Shown here: piece after piece, positions 16,219-33,109 of the stretch | How positions within the stretch are numbered: position 1 is the stretch's first letter | Layout: every line of letters starts with the position of its first letter | Origin: Chlamydomonas reinhardtii | Lineage: Eukaryota > Chlorophyta > Chlorophyceae > Chlamydomonadales > Chlamydomonadaceae | Assembly: GCF_000002595.2 (NCBI RefSeq) | Contig: NC_057019.1 | Span: 1,120,194 to 1,184,193, forward strand | DNA: 64,000 nucleotides | Reading direction: 5' to 3' | Made by a program: the position numbers and the translations under genes | The notes under the pieces: generated by a model | The model's input: only the letters and a program-made list of their open reading frames with translations | Database searches by the model: none | Told to the model about the DNA's origin: nothing

Positions 16219-19200
16219 CTACTGCGTGCCGTACTCGCGGGTGAAGTCCTCGAAGGCTCTCAGGGAGGCGGCGTTGACGGAGGGGCGCACCACGTCCAGC
16301 GCTGCCGCGAAGTCCCGGCCCTGCGGCGAGCGTGACCGGCACACATTGCACACGCACACCTCGACATCGGCACACCCCCATGCACGGGCTTATCACAGGC
16401 ACATGCACCGCGCATACGGAATTCAACAGCCACGTGACACGCCCTTGCCCACCCTCCCCCTCCCGCTCCCCCTCCACTTCGCCACTACCAAGTGTGATTA
16501 TTCTCCCTCCCTCTCCCTCTCCCTCTCCCTCTCCCTCTCCCTCTCCCTCTCCCTCTCCCTCTCCCTCTCCCTCTCCCTCTCCCTCTCCCTCTCCCTCTCC
16601 CTCTCCCTCTCCCCCTCCCTCTCCCTCTCCCTCTCCCCCTCCCTCTCCCTCCCCCCTCTCCGCCCCGCACCATGATGGGCCGCAGCTCGCTGGCGGGCAG
16701 CGAGGCCAGTCGCGCCATGACGCCCGGCTCCCTCAGCGGCGCCATGGCCGCCTCCTTGCACAGCGCCGCCAGGTCGGAGGCGGAGTAGCCGGCGGTGGCG
16801 CGAACCACCACGTCCAGGTCGCCGCGGCTCAGGCGGTGCGGCTGGCCCTGTTGGAGTGAGGGTGGTGGGGAGCAGGTGGGTTGGGGTGGGGGGGTTACAT
16901 TCATGAATATTAAAGGGGTTGGGGGTTGGGGAGCGCAAGGCGGCGGTGAGGGTTGCGTGCCCGAGCCAAGCGATGGGAGGCGTTCATTGTCTGACGGTCT
17001 GGCCCCGAGAGGGTGGGTTAGTTAGCCGCAAACCCCCGCCCTTCCCCGCACATACGTCTCCATATTCTTACACACTCCCGTACGACCCAGACACGTACCG
17101 GTACTGCCGGTACATGGCCACGAAAACACACGCCCCCCCCCACGCCCCCCCCCCCACACACACAGTGTCCCCCCCCACACACACATACACAGCCACACAG
17201 CCGCACGGCCGCCCCCACCTGCAGCAGGTGGGCCAGCACCGCCAGGCGCCCCGCGGCGTCCGGCAGCGGCACGTAGATGCGCTTGGTGAGCCGCCGCCGC
17301 ACCGCCTCGTCCAGCTCCTGAGGCCGGTTGGTGGCGCCCAGCACCACCACCCGCTCGCGACCGGCGCCGCCCGCGCCGTCGAACTGGACCAGGAACTCGG
17401 TGAGCAGCCGGCGGCTGGCGTCGCTCTCGTTGGCCTTGCCTGTGCGGGGTGGCGTGGCGGTTGGGTGTCCTTGTGTGGTTGGATGCGTGGGTACAATGGG
17501 TGGGTGAGTGGGGTGGGATTACATTCATGATTAATTATTTAAGAAGTGAAGGCGTAGCCAGGTACAGTAGTATAGCAGACGCGTTGTGGGAGGGAGGGTG
17601 GGTGGGAGAAGGGATGCATGCGTAGTTTGTGTACGCTGACATGCGCGCGTGGAGCTGTCTTTGCGCCCCCCCTTTCCTACCCTTCCCCCTCTCCCCTTAC
17701 CTCTTGCGCCCATCATGCTATCAATCTCGTCAATGAATATGAGTGCGGGCTGCCGCGCCGCCGCCACCTCGAACAGAGCCCGCACCAGCTTCTCACCGTC
17801 GCCAACCCACCTGCGTGTGAGTGCGAGTGGCCGTGTTTGCGGCGCGTTGTGGTGTGGTGCATTTGTGAGAAGTGGTGTGGGAGCGTGATGAGAGTGCCTT
17901 TTTGTCTGTGGCCAGCTGACACAAAAGTCCCCCTTGCCCTCTTGCTTGCATCACCGTAACGCCTGCAACCGTTCCCAGCCCTCTGCCCCAGCCCCGGACC
18001 CAGCCTGCCTGCCCGCCCGCCTGCCCGCCCGCCGCCAGCCCGCCAGCCCCCAGCCCGCCAGCGGTGTTCCTCCTCCCACTCACTTGCTTGTCAGCGAGGA
18101 GGCGGAGATGTTGAAGAAGGTCGTCTTGGCCTCTCCCGCCAGCGCCTTGGCCAACATGGTCTGGGTGTGGGTGTTAACAGGGTAACAGAACGAGAAGCGT
18201 GTGTCTTGGAAAAACAAAAGTTCGCCGAGGGAGAGGTAGTATGTGTATGGTGAGGGGGCGAAGGGCAAGGCGTAGGAGGCCGGGCGCGGGCCATCATGGA
18301 CACGATCAACCCCAAATTCCCCCGTCACCGGAATGCGTGGGGCTGTTCCAGATGGGGCTGTTCCATCTCAGATGCTTGGAAAATGCTTAATGCCCCCCTC
18401 AGCTTCCTCAGCTCCCTCACCTCTCAACTGCCTGCCCTGCCCCCCCCCCCCCCGAGTGATGCGCCCACCCGCCCGCCCGCCCACCCGCCCGCGCGCCCGC
18501 CCGCCCGCACCTTGCCGTTGCCTGGCGGCCCGTACAGCAGTATGCCGCGCACCGGCGCCCTCAGCCCCTGGAACAGGTCCGGCCTCAGGCTGGGCAGCAC
18601 CACCGCCTCGCTCAGCGCCGCCTTGGCCGTCTCCAGCCCGGCGATGTCCGCCCAGCGCACCCCCGGAGTCCGATCCAACACCTCACCCAACACAATCTCA
18701 CGGTACTTGGCCAGGCCGTCGTCTGCGGCGGCGGCGGCGGCTCCGCCGCCGGCTCGGGCGGCGGCTGCGCCGCCGCTGCCCTGCCGGACCACGGCGGCGG
18801 TGCCGCCGCCGCCGCCGGCTGCGCCGGCGGCGGCGGGCTGCCTGGCGGCGTTGACGGACCGGAGCGGCTGCGCCGCCGCCGCCGCCGCTGGCGCGGCGCC
18901 GGCGGCGGAGACAGGCCGCCAAGGTCTCCCGTTGGCTGCCGCCGCCGAGTGTGGTTGCTGCTGCTGTTGCTGTTGTTGGGCTGCTCGTTGTTGTGCAACG
19001 GACACGGGACGTACGGGTGCGGAGGTGGAGGCATTGCCTGACTCCAGCGCGCGCAGCCTGCCAGGGTCACACAGGCAGCGAGCCCAAACAGGTGTCAAAC
19101 GGCGAAACACGGCCTCCGGCTCCAAAGGCCGTACCATTGACTGCACGCTCCATGCACGCCGCAACTGACCGCCCAAAACCATGACATCCCGCCGCCCTGC

Positions 19201-21124
19201 GCCGGCCATGACCTCCTCTTTGCCCTAGCACTTGCCCTCCATTCCTCCCTGGTCCGCTGTGGTCCTGGGATACGATGCACAAAAGCTCCCCCTCGTCAAA
19301 ATAATCATACCTGGACCCACCGTGGCCCTCTCAAACCCTGACCTGTGACCCCTTGGCCCCCTCATCCCCTCTCACACCCCACCTTGCCGCCACCAGCCGC
19401 GACCACTCCTCCAGATCCGCCCGCCAGCCCGCCGCCGTGTCCGCCAGCGGGCCCAGGCCCGCCGAGGGGCCCACCTGCGCACACAGCCGAGGCACACGTG
19501 AGGCGCATGTGCACGTGTATCACTGCAGAGACCAGAGGAGCCTCCACAAATGCGTCACGCAGACGGTATCGCAACAACGAAGGATGTAAACCAGTCCCAG
19601 CACGGCTGCTGCAGACGCGCTTCTCCGCAACGTGCCCTGGGCCGCCCGGGCCAGCCCAAACCAAGCACACGCGCATACATGCCCGGCGTGCAGTGTGTAC
19701 TTAGCGTCGACCCTTTCCCCTTTGTGCTGTCCTCACACACATGTGTCTCGCCCCACGTCCTCGCCACAATCCAGTTCGCCACCATCCCGCCCGCGGACCG
19801 TCTCCCTCCCTTCTGCTTTTTGGTCCTCATGCAATGACCCCCCGGACTGCAATGCCGGTGGGTGCTCCCACCTAAACGTTCAGTACCTACTAACCCCCAT
19901 CTCCGTTGTCACGGCATAGGCCATGGTCTCCTCCTCCCTCTTTTGCATCGGGTTTGGTAATAGCTTAGTATGTGCAACCGCCCCTCCCCCGCCCCCGTCC
20001 GCACCTGCAGCGCCAGCCCCTCCCTGGCCGCCTCCAGCCCTGTGCGATACAGCCGCACCGCCACCTCGGGCCGCGCGGCGGCGTCCGCGGCGGCAGCCCG
20101 GTCGAACGCCTCCTGCGTGTGCATGCGTGTTAGCGGGTGTGGGCGGTTAGCTGCGTGTGTCTCTGTGTGCGTGTGTGTGTTAGAAAACACGAGAAATAGG
20201 CATGTGTGTGTGTGTTTCCGAATGTGGTGAAAGCTTAGCGGGGGTGAACGCGCTGGTTGCGGTGAGGAGGCGGGGGGTTGCCTCACTCGCCCGTGGTGTG
20301 GACGTGTGGCACACACACCAATCCCCCCCCCCCCCCACACACACAGCCCTTGCGTTGGCCCTACCCTGCGCCGCCATACCATACCCTGGCAACCTGGCAC
20401 CCGTACCGCATGGCGGCCCTGCACTTTGCAACCCCTTATGCGTACGTTACCCAATCCGTGCTCATCTCTTCACCTTTGCGAGCTCATGGTATCCCTTGAG
20501 CTTCTCGCGCGCCCTGGCCTGCGCCTTGTGCGCCTCCTTGGCAGTCACGCCGCCGGAGCCCGCGACGCCGGCGGCCGCCGCCAGCCCACCCCACAGGCCG
20601 CTGAAGCTCTTCATGCCCAGCCTCGCCTGGCAGTAGCGCCGAGTCAGCAGGCCCGCCGGCAGCTCATGCCTGGCTGCTACTGCCGGCGCTGCTGCTGGTG
20701 CTGCTACAGTTGTTGCGGATGAAGATCGTGTGCTTGCTGCTACTGCTGCCGCGGTGGCCGGCGCGGACTCCGCCGACGCCGCTAAAGACGAATGAGCAGC
20801 CGAGGCCGAGGATGAGAGTGGTCTGTGGAGAAAGGCCGATGCAGGGATAGCAGGCCCTCGTGCGGAGTGCCGCGGGGAAACGGGGCCCCGCCGTGGGCGC
20901 TGGATAGCGGATGCTGCTAGCCCCGCGGATGCCACCGCCAACAACGTACAAACTGCCACAGCGGGTGTAAGGGCACCGCAGAACGCTTGCAGACGCTGCG
21001 CGACGGTGCTCGGCTCTTCTAGGCCCGCGTCGTGGGAAGCTGAGCGCGCGAAGCACGCCTCTGTGAGTGCCCAAAGTTGCTCTGCTAAACGATAAGCCAC
21101 ATCAACGATAACAGATAGTCGCAT
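16219..21124 (-). CDS. Spastin-like microtubule-severing AAA ATPase
   Basis: Nine exons in gene order: 21124-20474, 20112-20005, 19474-19383, 19057-18511, 18160-18084, 17810-17701, 17439-17219, 16847-16671 and 16320-16219. All phases agree and give 694 residues. The ATG at 21124 ([18 protein letters not shown]) is used because the frame's further upstream start is GTG. Domains in order: hydrophobic segment about residues 48-74, Ala/Ser-rich linker, MIT domain about 195-285 ([18 protein letters not shown]), low-complexity linker with a Gln run, then the AAA module. The module shows Walker A GPPGNGK about 460-466, pore loop KWVGDGEK, Walker B LIFIDEID about 515-522, and second region of homology [17 protein letters not shown] with arginine fingers. 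A membrane segment plus MIT plus meiotic-clade AAA is the spastin architecture. Katanin p60 lacks the membrane segment. It likely severs microtubules at membranes or basal bodies. Confidence 0.9.
16499..16660 (+). repeat. (TCTCCC)n hexanucleotide repeat
   Basis: About 25 TCTCCC units form a polypyrimidine tract about 160 nt long. It lies in the last intron (16321-16670) of the spastin-like gene; the transcript carries it as a polypurine GGGAGA tract. Confidence 0.95.
16891..16918 (-). repeat. Recurrent intronic 3'-end motif, copy A
   Basis: In gene sense it reads TTTAATATTCATGAATGTAA followed by C-rich sequence. It lies in the 16848-17218 intron of the spastin-like gene, about 55 nt upstream of the 3' splice site. 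The ATGAATGTAAC core is shared with the copies at 17511, 23566, 44741 and 61689. Confidence 0.75.
17511..17550 (-). repeat. Recurrent intronic 3'-end motif, copy B
   Basis: In gene sense, CACTTCTTAAATAATTAATC runs into ATGAATGTAATCCC. It lies in the 17440-17700 intron of the spastin-like gene, about 80 nt before the 3' splice site. Confidence 0.75.
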
Positions 21125-21584
21125 AGGGCATTTGCGCCTATGGCAGCGGGGCACAAAGGCAACGAGCCCTAGTAAGTTGCAGCTACCTTCTCGTGCCTCA
21201 CACTGCCAGCTTGTGTTGTGTTATTGCAATGGTTAATCGGCAATGTGAAATAATGCTGGGCCATGGCCCGCTATCAGAACATGACTGGGGCAAGCAAACC
21301 GCTTCATGCACGCAATCGACTTTGGTATTGAATCCGCTCGCCTTCGCGCTGCCCATTACAAAATTGCTTGTTGCATTCCAAAGCGTATCGCTGCCCGCTG
21401 CTTAGTGTTTCGTGCGTTCTGATAGTTTAATTTTGCCCTGTGCTCGGTTGCAGTGTTCACAGCTTACTGTTACCATTACGTCTATCATAAATACGCATAT
21501 CGAGGTTGTCTTAAAGTACTGATCTCGGCCGAAGAGGACGCTGATGTAAGATTGTTCCAACTTGATTGAAGTTATTTGGCAGCG
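21125..21584. other. Divergent promoter region, spastin-like/carrier genes
   Basis: This 460-bp spacer separates the start codons of the spastin-like gene (-) and the mitochondrial carrier gene (+). It is less GC-rich than its surroundings. No clear TATA box or repeat seen. Confidence 0.5.
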
Positions 21585-24543
21585 ATGGCGGCTGCGCCAC
21601 GCACCGAGAAGAACCAATGGAACCACATGATTGCGGGAGGCTCGGCGGGCTCAGTGGCGGTGCTATTCCTGCACCCTTTCGACGTCATCAAGACCCGCCT
21701 GCAGGGTAATTATCTACACGCTGGCTGTCACGGCCACCCAACCCCACGTTCCCCTATCTTGACCTGAAACCCCCGAAACTATTGTTTTACGCAGTCCAAG
21801 ACGGTGCCAGCTCGGGGCAGCAGTACAAAAACGCGCTTGACGCGTGCCGCACCGTGCTGAAGCAGGAGGGCTGGCGGTCTTTCTACAAGGGCCTCACGCC
21901 AGCGCTGATTGGCTCAGGCAAGCATGAGGCCTGCTTGCCTCGAACCTTCCACCAGCATGTCTGATGTGCTGCCAATCTATCGCTGAGACGGTGACAGGGG
22001 ACCTGGCAGCTTGTGTGCATGCGCTAGCTCTCCGACGGCACACCCACCCGCCTCCACTCCTGCGCCGCACAACCAACTCAACCTGCTCCCTGCACCCACT
22101 TCCCAACCCCGCCCCAACCCAACCACAACCCCCGATAATCCCACCAATCACCTCCCCTTCTGTGTACCAATCCTTGCAACTCCCCTCTTCCCCGCCTACC
22201 ATTTCCTTCGCTAATCATGACAGGATAACCCCTCCCCCTGTCTCCAGGCGTGGCCTGGGCGGCCTACTTTCACATCTACGAGGCGGTCAAGGCCTGGCAC
22301 TGCCGCTGGCAGCAGCGCGACCGCCTCAGCGCGGGCTGGAACATGGCCAGTGCGGCGCAGGCGGGCGCCATGGTGCGTGGACTGGAGGGGAGGGGGGTTG
22401 GGGGGGAGTCTGGGGGGGAGTCTGGGGGGGGGAGTCTGGGGGGAAGTCTGGGGGCGTGGCGTGGGGTATCTGGGGGAGTCTGGGGGAGTCTGGGGGAGTC
22501 TGCGGGCATCCGGGGGTGGGAGTTTGGAGGACTCAGGGTTGATTGGCCGGCGATGGAAGTGGCGGACTGGCAGTGGGGTGGGGCGGCGGGATCGGCGCAA
22601 TGGTGGACCGCGGCACGCCGCGTGCCGTGTTCCGCTGCAGGGTTATGAAGTGCCGTGGTGGGGCTCTGCGGGCGGCCTGGGGTGCGTCGTACCGCCTGTG
22701 CACTGGCGTACACGGTGCTGGTGGGGCAGGTCGGGGGTGGTGGGCTGGCTGGCTGGCTTGGCGGCGGAATATGAAATGGTGAAGGACATGGTGTTTGCAA
22801 CGGGTCCGGGACTGATACCTAGGGTGCCAACTTTGCTAGTTTAGTCAACCCCACTGCGTGCCTGACTGTGTGCCCGTGCTGCTACGAGCACCCTGCACGC
22901 GGCACAGCCATGGGCCAATGGTATGTTGGGAGGACAGTGCTTGCAATGGTCAACTGGGCACGAACCCCCACACCCAGCCCCACAACCCCCACGCCTCCCG
23001 CCACCTCCCCTACGTGCAGGTGTGCCTCCTCACTAACCCCATCTGGCTAGTGAAGACACGACTGCAGCTGCAGCGACTGCCTCTCGCTGGCGCCGCCGGC
23101 GCAGCCGCCGCGGCCGCCGCGGGCTCCGCCGCCTCTGGCGCCGCCTCCGCCGCCGCGGCGGCCGGGCGTTCCGCCCTGCCGTACAACGGATTCCTGGATG
23201 CCATGATTCGGATCGGGCGGGAGGAGGGCATTCGCGGCTATTACAAGGGGTTGGGCCCATCGCTCGTGCTCGTGAGTCGGGGGGGCCTTAGGAGGGGGTG
23301 TGTGGAAGGGGGGGCGGGCGGAAGGGGACTTGGGACAACGCCACGTGGGCTTGGCGCGCGGGCGGGCTGGTGGGGCAATGATCGTCGTAGTGTTGCGATG
23401 GGCATCAGGCATTCACGTTCAGGCGCTGTGGCTGTCGCACGCAGCCGTGCGTCTTCTTCAAACCTCCTCACGAACCTCCTCCTGCTCCTCCCCCTTCCCC
23501 GCCTCCCGCTTGCTGATTCTGGGTGTTGGTTTGGTTGGGGTTGGAATAAACTACCCCATCCCCCCCAACTTTCTTAACTGATCATGAATGTAACCCCCTC
23601 CCTCCCCTCTCCCCGCAGCAAACCATGCACGGCGCGGTGCAGTTCACGGTGTACGACGAGCTCAAGTACCTGGCGGCGCGCTGGGGGCCGCGGGCGCCGG
23701 GGCAGGAGGGCGAGGAGCGGCGGCTGGGGTCGGGCGAGCTGTCGCTGTTCGCGGCCTCATCCAAACTCACAGCCAGCGTCACCACCTACCCCTCGCAGGT
23801 GGGGAGGATGCGGGGGAGGGGGAAGGCGAGAGGGGAAGGGGAAAGGGACGAGGGGGCGAGTGGTGTGGGGTCTGGCGGCTGTGGTGCTATGGTGTATGCA
23901 ACGTCGCAGTAACTCAAAAAGGTGTTCGGCGGTTTCTCGTGCACATGCCAACTAACGCCCACGTGTCGCCTGTACACGTGTGCAGGTGGTGCGGTCGCGG
24001 CTGCAACAGCGCATGGACGACGGCCGCACACTGGTGTACCGCTCCGCAACAGAGGTGGGTGCGCAGCACTGGGTGCGCGGTGCGGCTACGGCGGGCCCCG
24101 GTCCGGCAGGCGGCGGCGCTGCCTCGCTGCTGCCGCTGCTGCCTCCCCTGCCTACCGCGCTTGGCAACCTCCGTGACTCAAAATGACATCCCCACGCTTG
24201 ACCCCACGGTCCCCACCCACCCACCCACCCACCTCCCTCTACCACCACCCAACCGCCCACCCACCCACCCAACCACCCTCCAACCAACCAACTATCAACT
24301 CCCTGCCCCTGCCCCCTGCAGGTGGTTCAGCTGACGTGGAAGCGGGAGGGGCTGTTGGGTTTCTACAAGGGCATTGGGCCGGCACTGCTGCGTGTCATGC
24401 CGCAGAGCGCCCTTACGCTGGTCGCCTACGAGAACATACTGCGGCTGCTGGACAGCGCGACGGCGCGGCGGGAGCAGAAGGAGCAGCGGGACCAGGAGGC
24501 GGCAGCGGCGGGCGCGGCGGCGGCGCAGGAGGCGAGCACGTGA
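21585..24543 (+). CDS. Mitochondrial carrier family protein, folate/FAD (SLC25A32/FOLT1) type
   Basis: Seven exons (21585-21705, 21795-21917, 22248-22372, 23020-23271, 23619-23798, 23986-24054, 24322-24543) give 363 residues. Three carrier repeats are visible with signatures PFDVIKTRLQ, NPIWLVKTRLQLQ and TYPSQVVRSRLQ, each followed by an FYKG/YYKG-type motif (FYKGLTPALIGSG, YYKGLGPSLVL, FYKGIGPALLR). Tryptophan in the second signature (PIWLVKTR) and the third-repeat YPSQVVRSRLQ are typical of the folate/FAD/pyrimidine-nucleotide branch. An Ala-rich insert interrupts repeat 2, and the C-terminus is Ala/Glu-rich. Intron 2 starts with GC rather than GT (TCAG/GCAAGC); using it preserves SGVAWAAYFHIYE. 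The exact substrate cannot be settled from sequence. The membrane may be mitochondrial or plastid, as Arabidopsis FOLT1 is plastidic. TGTAA at 24695 fits a 150-nt 3' UTR. Confidence 0.9.
22201..22235 (+). repeat. Recurrent intronic 3'-end motif, divergent copy F
   Basis: TTTCCTTCGCTAATCATGAC is followed by a diverged TAACCCC block, just upstream of the 3' splice site at 22247 in the carrier gene. It matches copies B-D in its first half. Confidence 0.55.
22385..22520 (+). repeat. G-rich GGGGGAGTCT minisatellite
   Basis: Repeated GGGGGAGTCT-like units, about ten, lie directly after the donor of exon 3 in the carrier gene. Multiple G-runs could form G-quadruplex in the non-template strand or RNA. 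Confidence 0.85.
23566..23600 (+). repeat. Recurrent intronic 3'-end motif, copy C
   Basis: TTCTTAACTGATCATGAATG then TAACCCCC. It lies about 30 nt upstream of the 3' splice site at 23618 in the carrier gene, oriented with the gene. Confidence 0.75.
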
Positions 24544-25458
24544 GGGGGAGGAGGCTTTGAGGGGTCAAACCCGGCTGGGGTGGGGTGGCTGAGAAGGGTG
24601 GTGAGGAATGGGGCAGGGGGGAGGGTTAATTGATGGCAAGCCCAAGTCAACCGAGGGGACGGCTGTGGGTGCGCGATTGTCTGCGGTGCTTAGGTGTAAC
24701 GGGACGGGTCAAGGGCGCAGCTTCAAAGACTACACGTGTGCGTGGCAAACGCCATTACCCATGTAGGCGCTTGTGCAGGCAGGTGGGGTAAGGGATATGT
24801 CCTTACTACCTGAGTGCAACGCCTACGTCATGAAGTCCACAGTGCTACCCGACGCGCGAGTAGATGCTGACTAGTCTCTTTACATGGGGTGCTGGTCTAA
24901 GGCAGCTGTTCTGGGGCCGCTTTCAATGTGGAGTGAATGACTCTAATGAAATGGACTGACGGTCCAAGGTTTAGTGCCGCTTCTCTCTGTTGGTGGCTTT
25001 GGACTGCTACATGGCGACATACGGGAGTTACGTGCGCACGGCCAAACGCCGATGACAGGTACGAAGGTACCGTACCGTGATTGCCCAAGGAGGTCTGTGG
25101 TGTAGGCCGCCGCAATCCTGGCAAGAGAGGCTGGCTGGAATGTGGTTTGGACTTTGGAGTGTGGTTTGCTTATGCGAGGATGGGCTCTGACAAGGAGAGT
25201 CTGGCACACAGACGGCTCCAGGAGAGACGGTGAGGCAGCGGCTGCCGGCGCATCGCATCAGCCTGCCGCAGTGTTTATGAGCACGACCCGTCACTGCCCC
25301 TTGCCGCTACCCCGAGCAAGTGCTATCCCCGCATCCCGCGCTGTCTGTTCGCATTCAGCAGCATGACCGCGTTCGGTATCAAGGCTGCACCTCCCAACAA
25401 GGCGCACCGCCCCAAGCATCGCACCACCCCACGACCCACACCTCGCAACATGGTTGGT
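24544..25458. other. Convergent 3' UTR/intergenic region
   Basis: The stretch lies between the carrier stop (+) and the H4 hairpin of histone pair 2 (-). It holds the carrier TGTAA at 24695-24699. No gene found. Confidence 0.55.
24695..24699 (+). promoter_or_regulatory. Putative TGTAA poly(A) signal of the carrier gene
   Basis: TGTAA, 152 nt past the carrier stop codon. Confidence 0.55.
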
Positions 25459-25474
25459 GGTGTTGATAAACACC
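25459..25474 (-). terminator. Histone mRNA 3' stem-loop (H4, pair 2)
   Basis: In gene sense GGTGTT-TATC-AACACC, with the same A-rich leader as in pair 1, 137 nt after the H4 stop. Confidence 0.9.
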
Positions 25475-25611
25475 GGGTTTGTTTTTTGGTTGAGGGGGTT
25501 GCCGTCCGTTGATGAGAGCTCCGCCTCCCAGCAGCTGCAGCTCAGCCCAGCGCCGCTGTAGCAGCAGATTCCCTCACTCACGGCGGCACCAGCAGCTTTC
25601 CAGCCGCCGGC

Positions 25612-26680
<1,069 letters not shown>

Positions 26681-26817
26681 GCAGCGCTGGCGCCGCGGAC
26701 AGCTGTGGCGCGGCGGGGCGTGTGCTACGTGCTGGGGGTGCCGCGTACCCCAGGCACCTAGCTGCTGCCCTCGCGGCGGCGCTCACGGGCAACCAAAAAG
26801 CCTAAAAAAACAAACCC

Positions 26818-26833
26818 GGTGTTTCTCAACACC
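26818..26833 (+). terminator. Histone mRNA 3' stem-loop (H3, pair 2)
   Basis: GGTGTT-TCTC-AACACC after an AAAAAAACAAACCC leader, 137 nt past the H3 stop; loop identical to H3 copy 1. Confidence 0.9.
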
Positions 26834-27665
26834 ACCATGGCATGCGGCGGGGATGCACTGGCTGCGGCGGGGCAGGGGGGGCTTTGTAGTGGGCGTGTGA
26901 GTCAGCCCCTGCGCGTTGGTGTTGGCATCCTGGCGCGTCAAGAGTGTTGGGGCTCAGTTCGGAGATGTTGGGCCCTGGCAGGCCTGTGGTGTAATGGGCC
27001 GAAGGTTCGTACGTGGCCTGACGACCGCGAGTGCCACGTCGGCAAAGACAGCTGACATGGCGTATTGCTGTATCGCCTGGTGACGCTCAGCCAACATGGT
27101 GTCAGCGAATCACGCGGGTTAGAAAGCTGTGAATGTCTGGACGTTAGACGGCTAGCCGTTACGCTAATGATAAACAGCAGGCAGGAAAGTGTCCAGAGGT
27201 GAACTGATCACAGCCCTGGTCCGCGATACCGGTTGGATTCTTCAGGGGGAGCAAGGTGGAGGGGCTAGCGTGTGGGGCTAGGGCATGGGCTAGGGATGGT
27301 TGTTGTTGGGCTAGGGGATGCTTGTTAGTGGACGTTGCAAGGTCGCAAGGATTCTATCGTAACGCCAGCACACGAGTAGCACGCCCACATGCACAACGTC
27401 GCGTTTTGCTGTGGCCATGCCGCACACGGCCTGCAAGGTGTGTGGCGCAGCCGCTGGTCGGGTTCGTGCCGAACCCCACAGGTGTCGATGGCCAATCGCT
27501 TTTGCTTGATGTATTGTCACGAATACCTCGAGAGCTTCTGTATGAATTGATATATTAGCTTAGCATGACCACGCCACTCGTTTGCTCCTGAAGGACCAAC
27601 GCCTACTATTCCATCCTCGTTGTGGTCTCTGCTACTTAAAGCTTGCCGACAAACAATTAGCGACC
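26834..27665. other. Intergenic, no gene found
   Basis: The stretch lies between the H3 hairpin and the ATG of the helicase-associated-domain gene. Similarity to pair 1 stops about 20 nt past the hairpin. No TATA box or repeat stands out. Confidence 0.5.
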
Positions 27666-31697
<4,032 letters not shown>

Positions 31698-33109
31698 GAG
31701 GGAGTTGAGGGGGAGTGAGTGAGGGGGTGAGTGAGGGGTGGAGGGGCAAGAAGGGAGGTGGGCGAAAAGAAGAGAGGCCGGGGGAGTGGGGCAGGGTAGA
31801 GACGTTACCAGTTGCATTACCCATATTACACAAAACAGCCGCAGGTGTTGCTGAGGAGGTGCGGCCTGCACCTTGACTTGAGGGGGCATTGTGGGAGGTG
31901 CGGATTGTGGTGACGTATGGCAGTGTTGTTGTGTGACTGCGGAAATTGTGGATGGGTTGGCCTAGACCTCCTGTGTGTGATGGGGGGGGGCGGGCAGGGG
32001 GTAAGCCGTTCATGGAGACCGAGAGGTGGTGCGGTGGGGTGATCAGGGCTCGGCGAGGTAGCCGTGTGTGGGAGCACAGGCTTACGCCATTGGATCGAAG
32101 AGGGCGTGGGAGAAGGCGTGCCAAGACGATCAGAGAAAGGGGGTTGGGCCCGTGTGACACTTAAGCGCAAGAGCGCAGCTGCGGCCTAATGGGATGGTGG
32201 TGGGCGGCAACGTTTAGTGCGTGAGCTGAACTTCATTCGGTGAACTGTGCAGCGTATGCGTGTGTGAGTTTTTATGTTATTTGTGCGTGTGTGTGTTTGC
32301 GCGCAGTTAACTTAGGAATGGAATGCCGAGAAGCAGGCATGGAAGGCGCGGCGGAGGCGCTGCGGACGAGGGTGGGGTTGGATGGGGGTGCCGAGGGAGC
32401 AAGAGAGGGTTCTCCCAAAAGATTCAGGCAGGAGGGGGCGCGCCCTGTGCCTGGCTGTATTTTTGTCGGGTCGTGTGATGTGCAATGCTACTTGGGCGGT
32501 CATTTAAGTAAGCGCAGTGCACCGGTAACTGTGGGACGCTGTGAGTGAGGGCGCGGGGGAAGAGCCTTCCTGACGCCGTGGGTGGCCCCTGAAGAAGATA
32601 TTTTGTGATACACTATCAAAGCGCCCCCAACTTCCTGTTTTCTCAGTTCTTTGCTAGAATCTGAAAAATATAAGTTCATCTGCGTCGCTCGCAGTCGCGG
32701 TCCTTTGGTATCCCCGCCGGCGCAAAGCCCTTGTCGGGAGGCCCAGATAGCGCGCTGGGCTTCTTGGGATAATTCTGGGGCCAATTAAACTGAGGGCGTT
32801 TCACGGGCGAAAGTAGCGACATTTGAGGCGCAGCGAATTAGTCGGCGCTTGCATGGACGGCCAGGTCGCGAGCCCATAATTGAGCGCTCTCGCACAGCTG
32901 CTGCTAGTGTCGCGACGCTTGCGCACTACATACAATAGAGGTGGTCCCTAGGCCCACAGCAGCATCAATTTCCTCGCGCACCTTAACGACGCGCGCTCGC
33001 TTTCTCGATGCTCGCTGCCTGCCCACCGCTTGGCGCGGTTGCTTCGCCCTTCAAGGCAAGTAATGTAATCTGATAGATTGGGGCGGTGTTAGGGGCCAGC
33101 GACGCCTGA
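31698..33109. other. Intergenic, no gene found
   Basis: The stretch includes the 3' UTR of the helicase-associated-domain gene and the promoter of the PLATZ gene. No TGTAA was found within 1.3 kb of the stop; one at 33064 is only 42 nt before the next ATG and is unlikely to serve. No repeat or RNA gene seen. Confidence 0.5.

Noticed and set aside
20664-21154. Start of the spastin-like protein at 21154
   Set aside because: That codon is GTG; the first in-frame ATG is 21124 and gives a sensible N-terminus.
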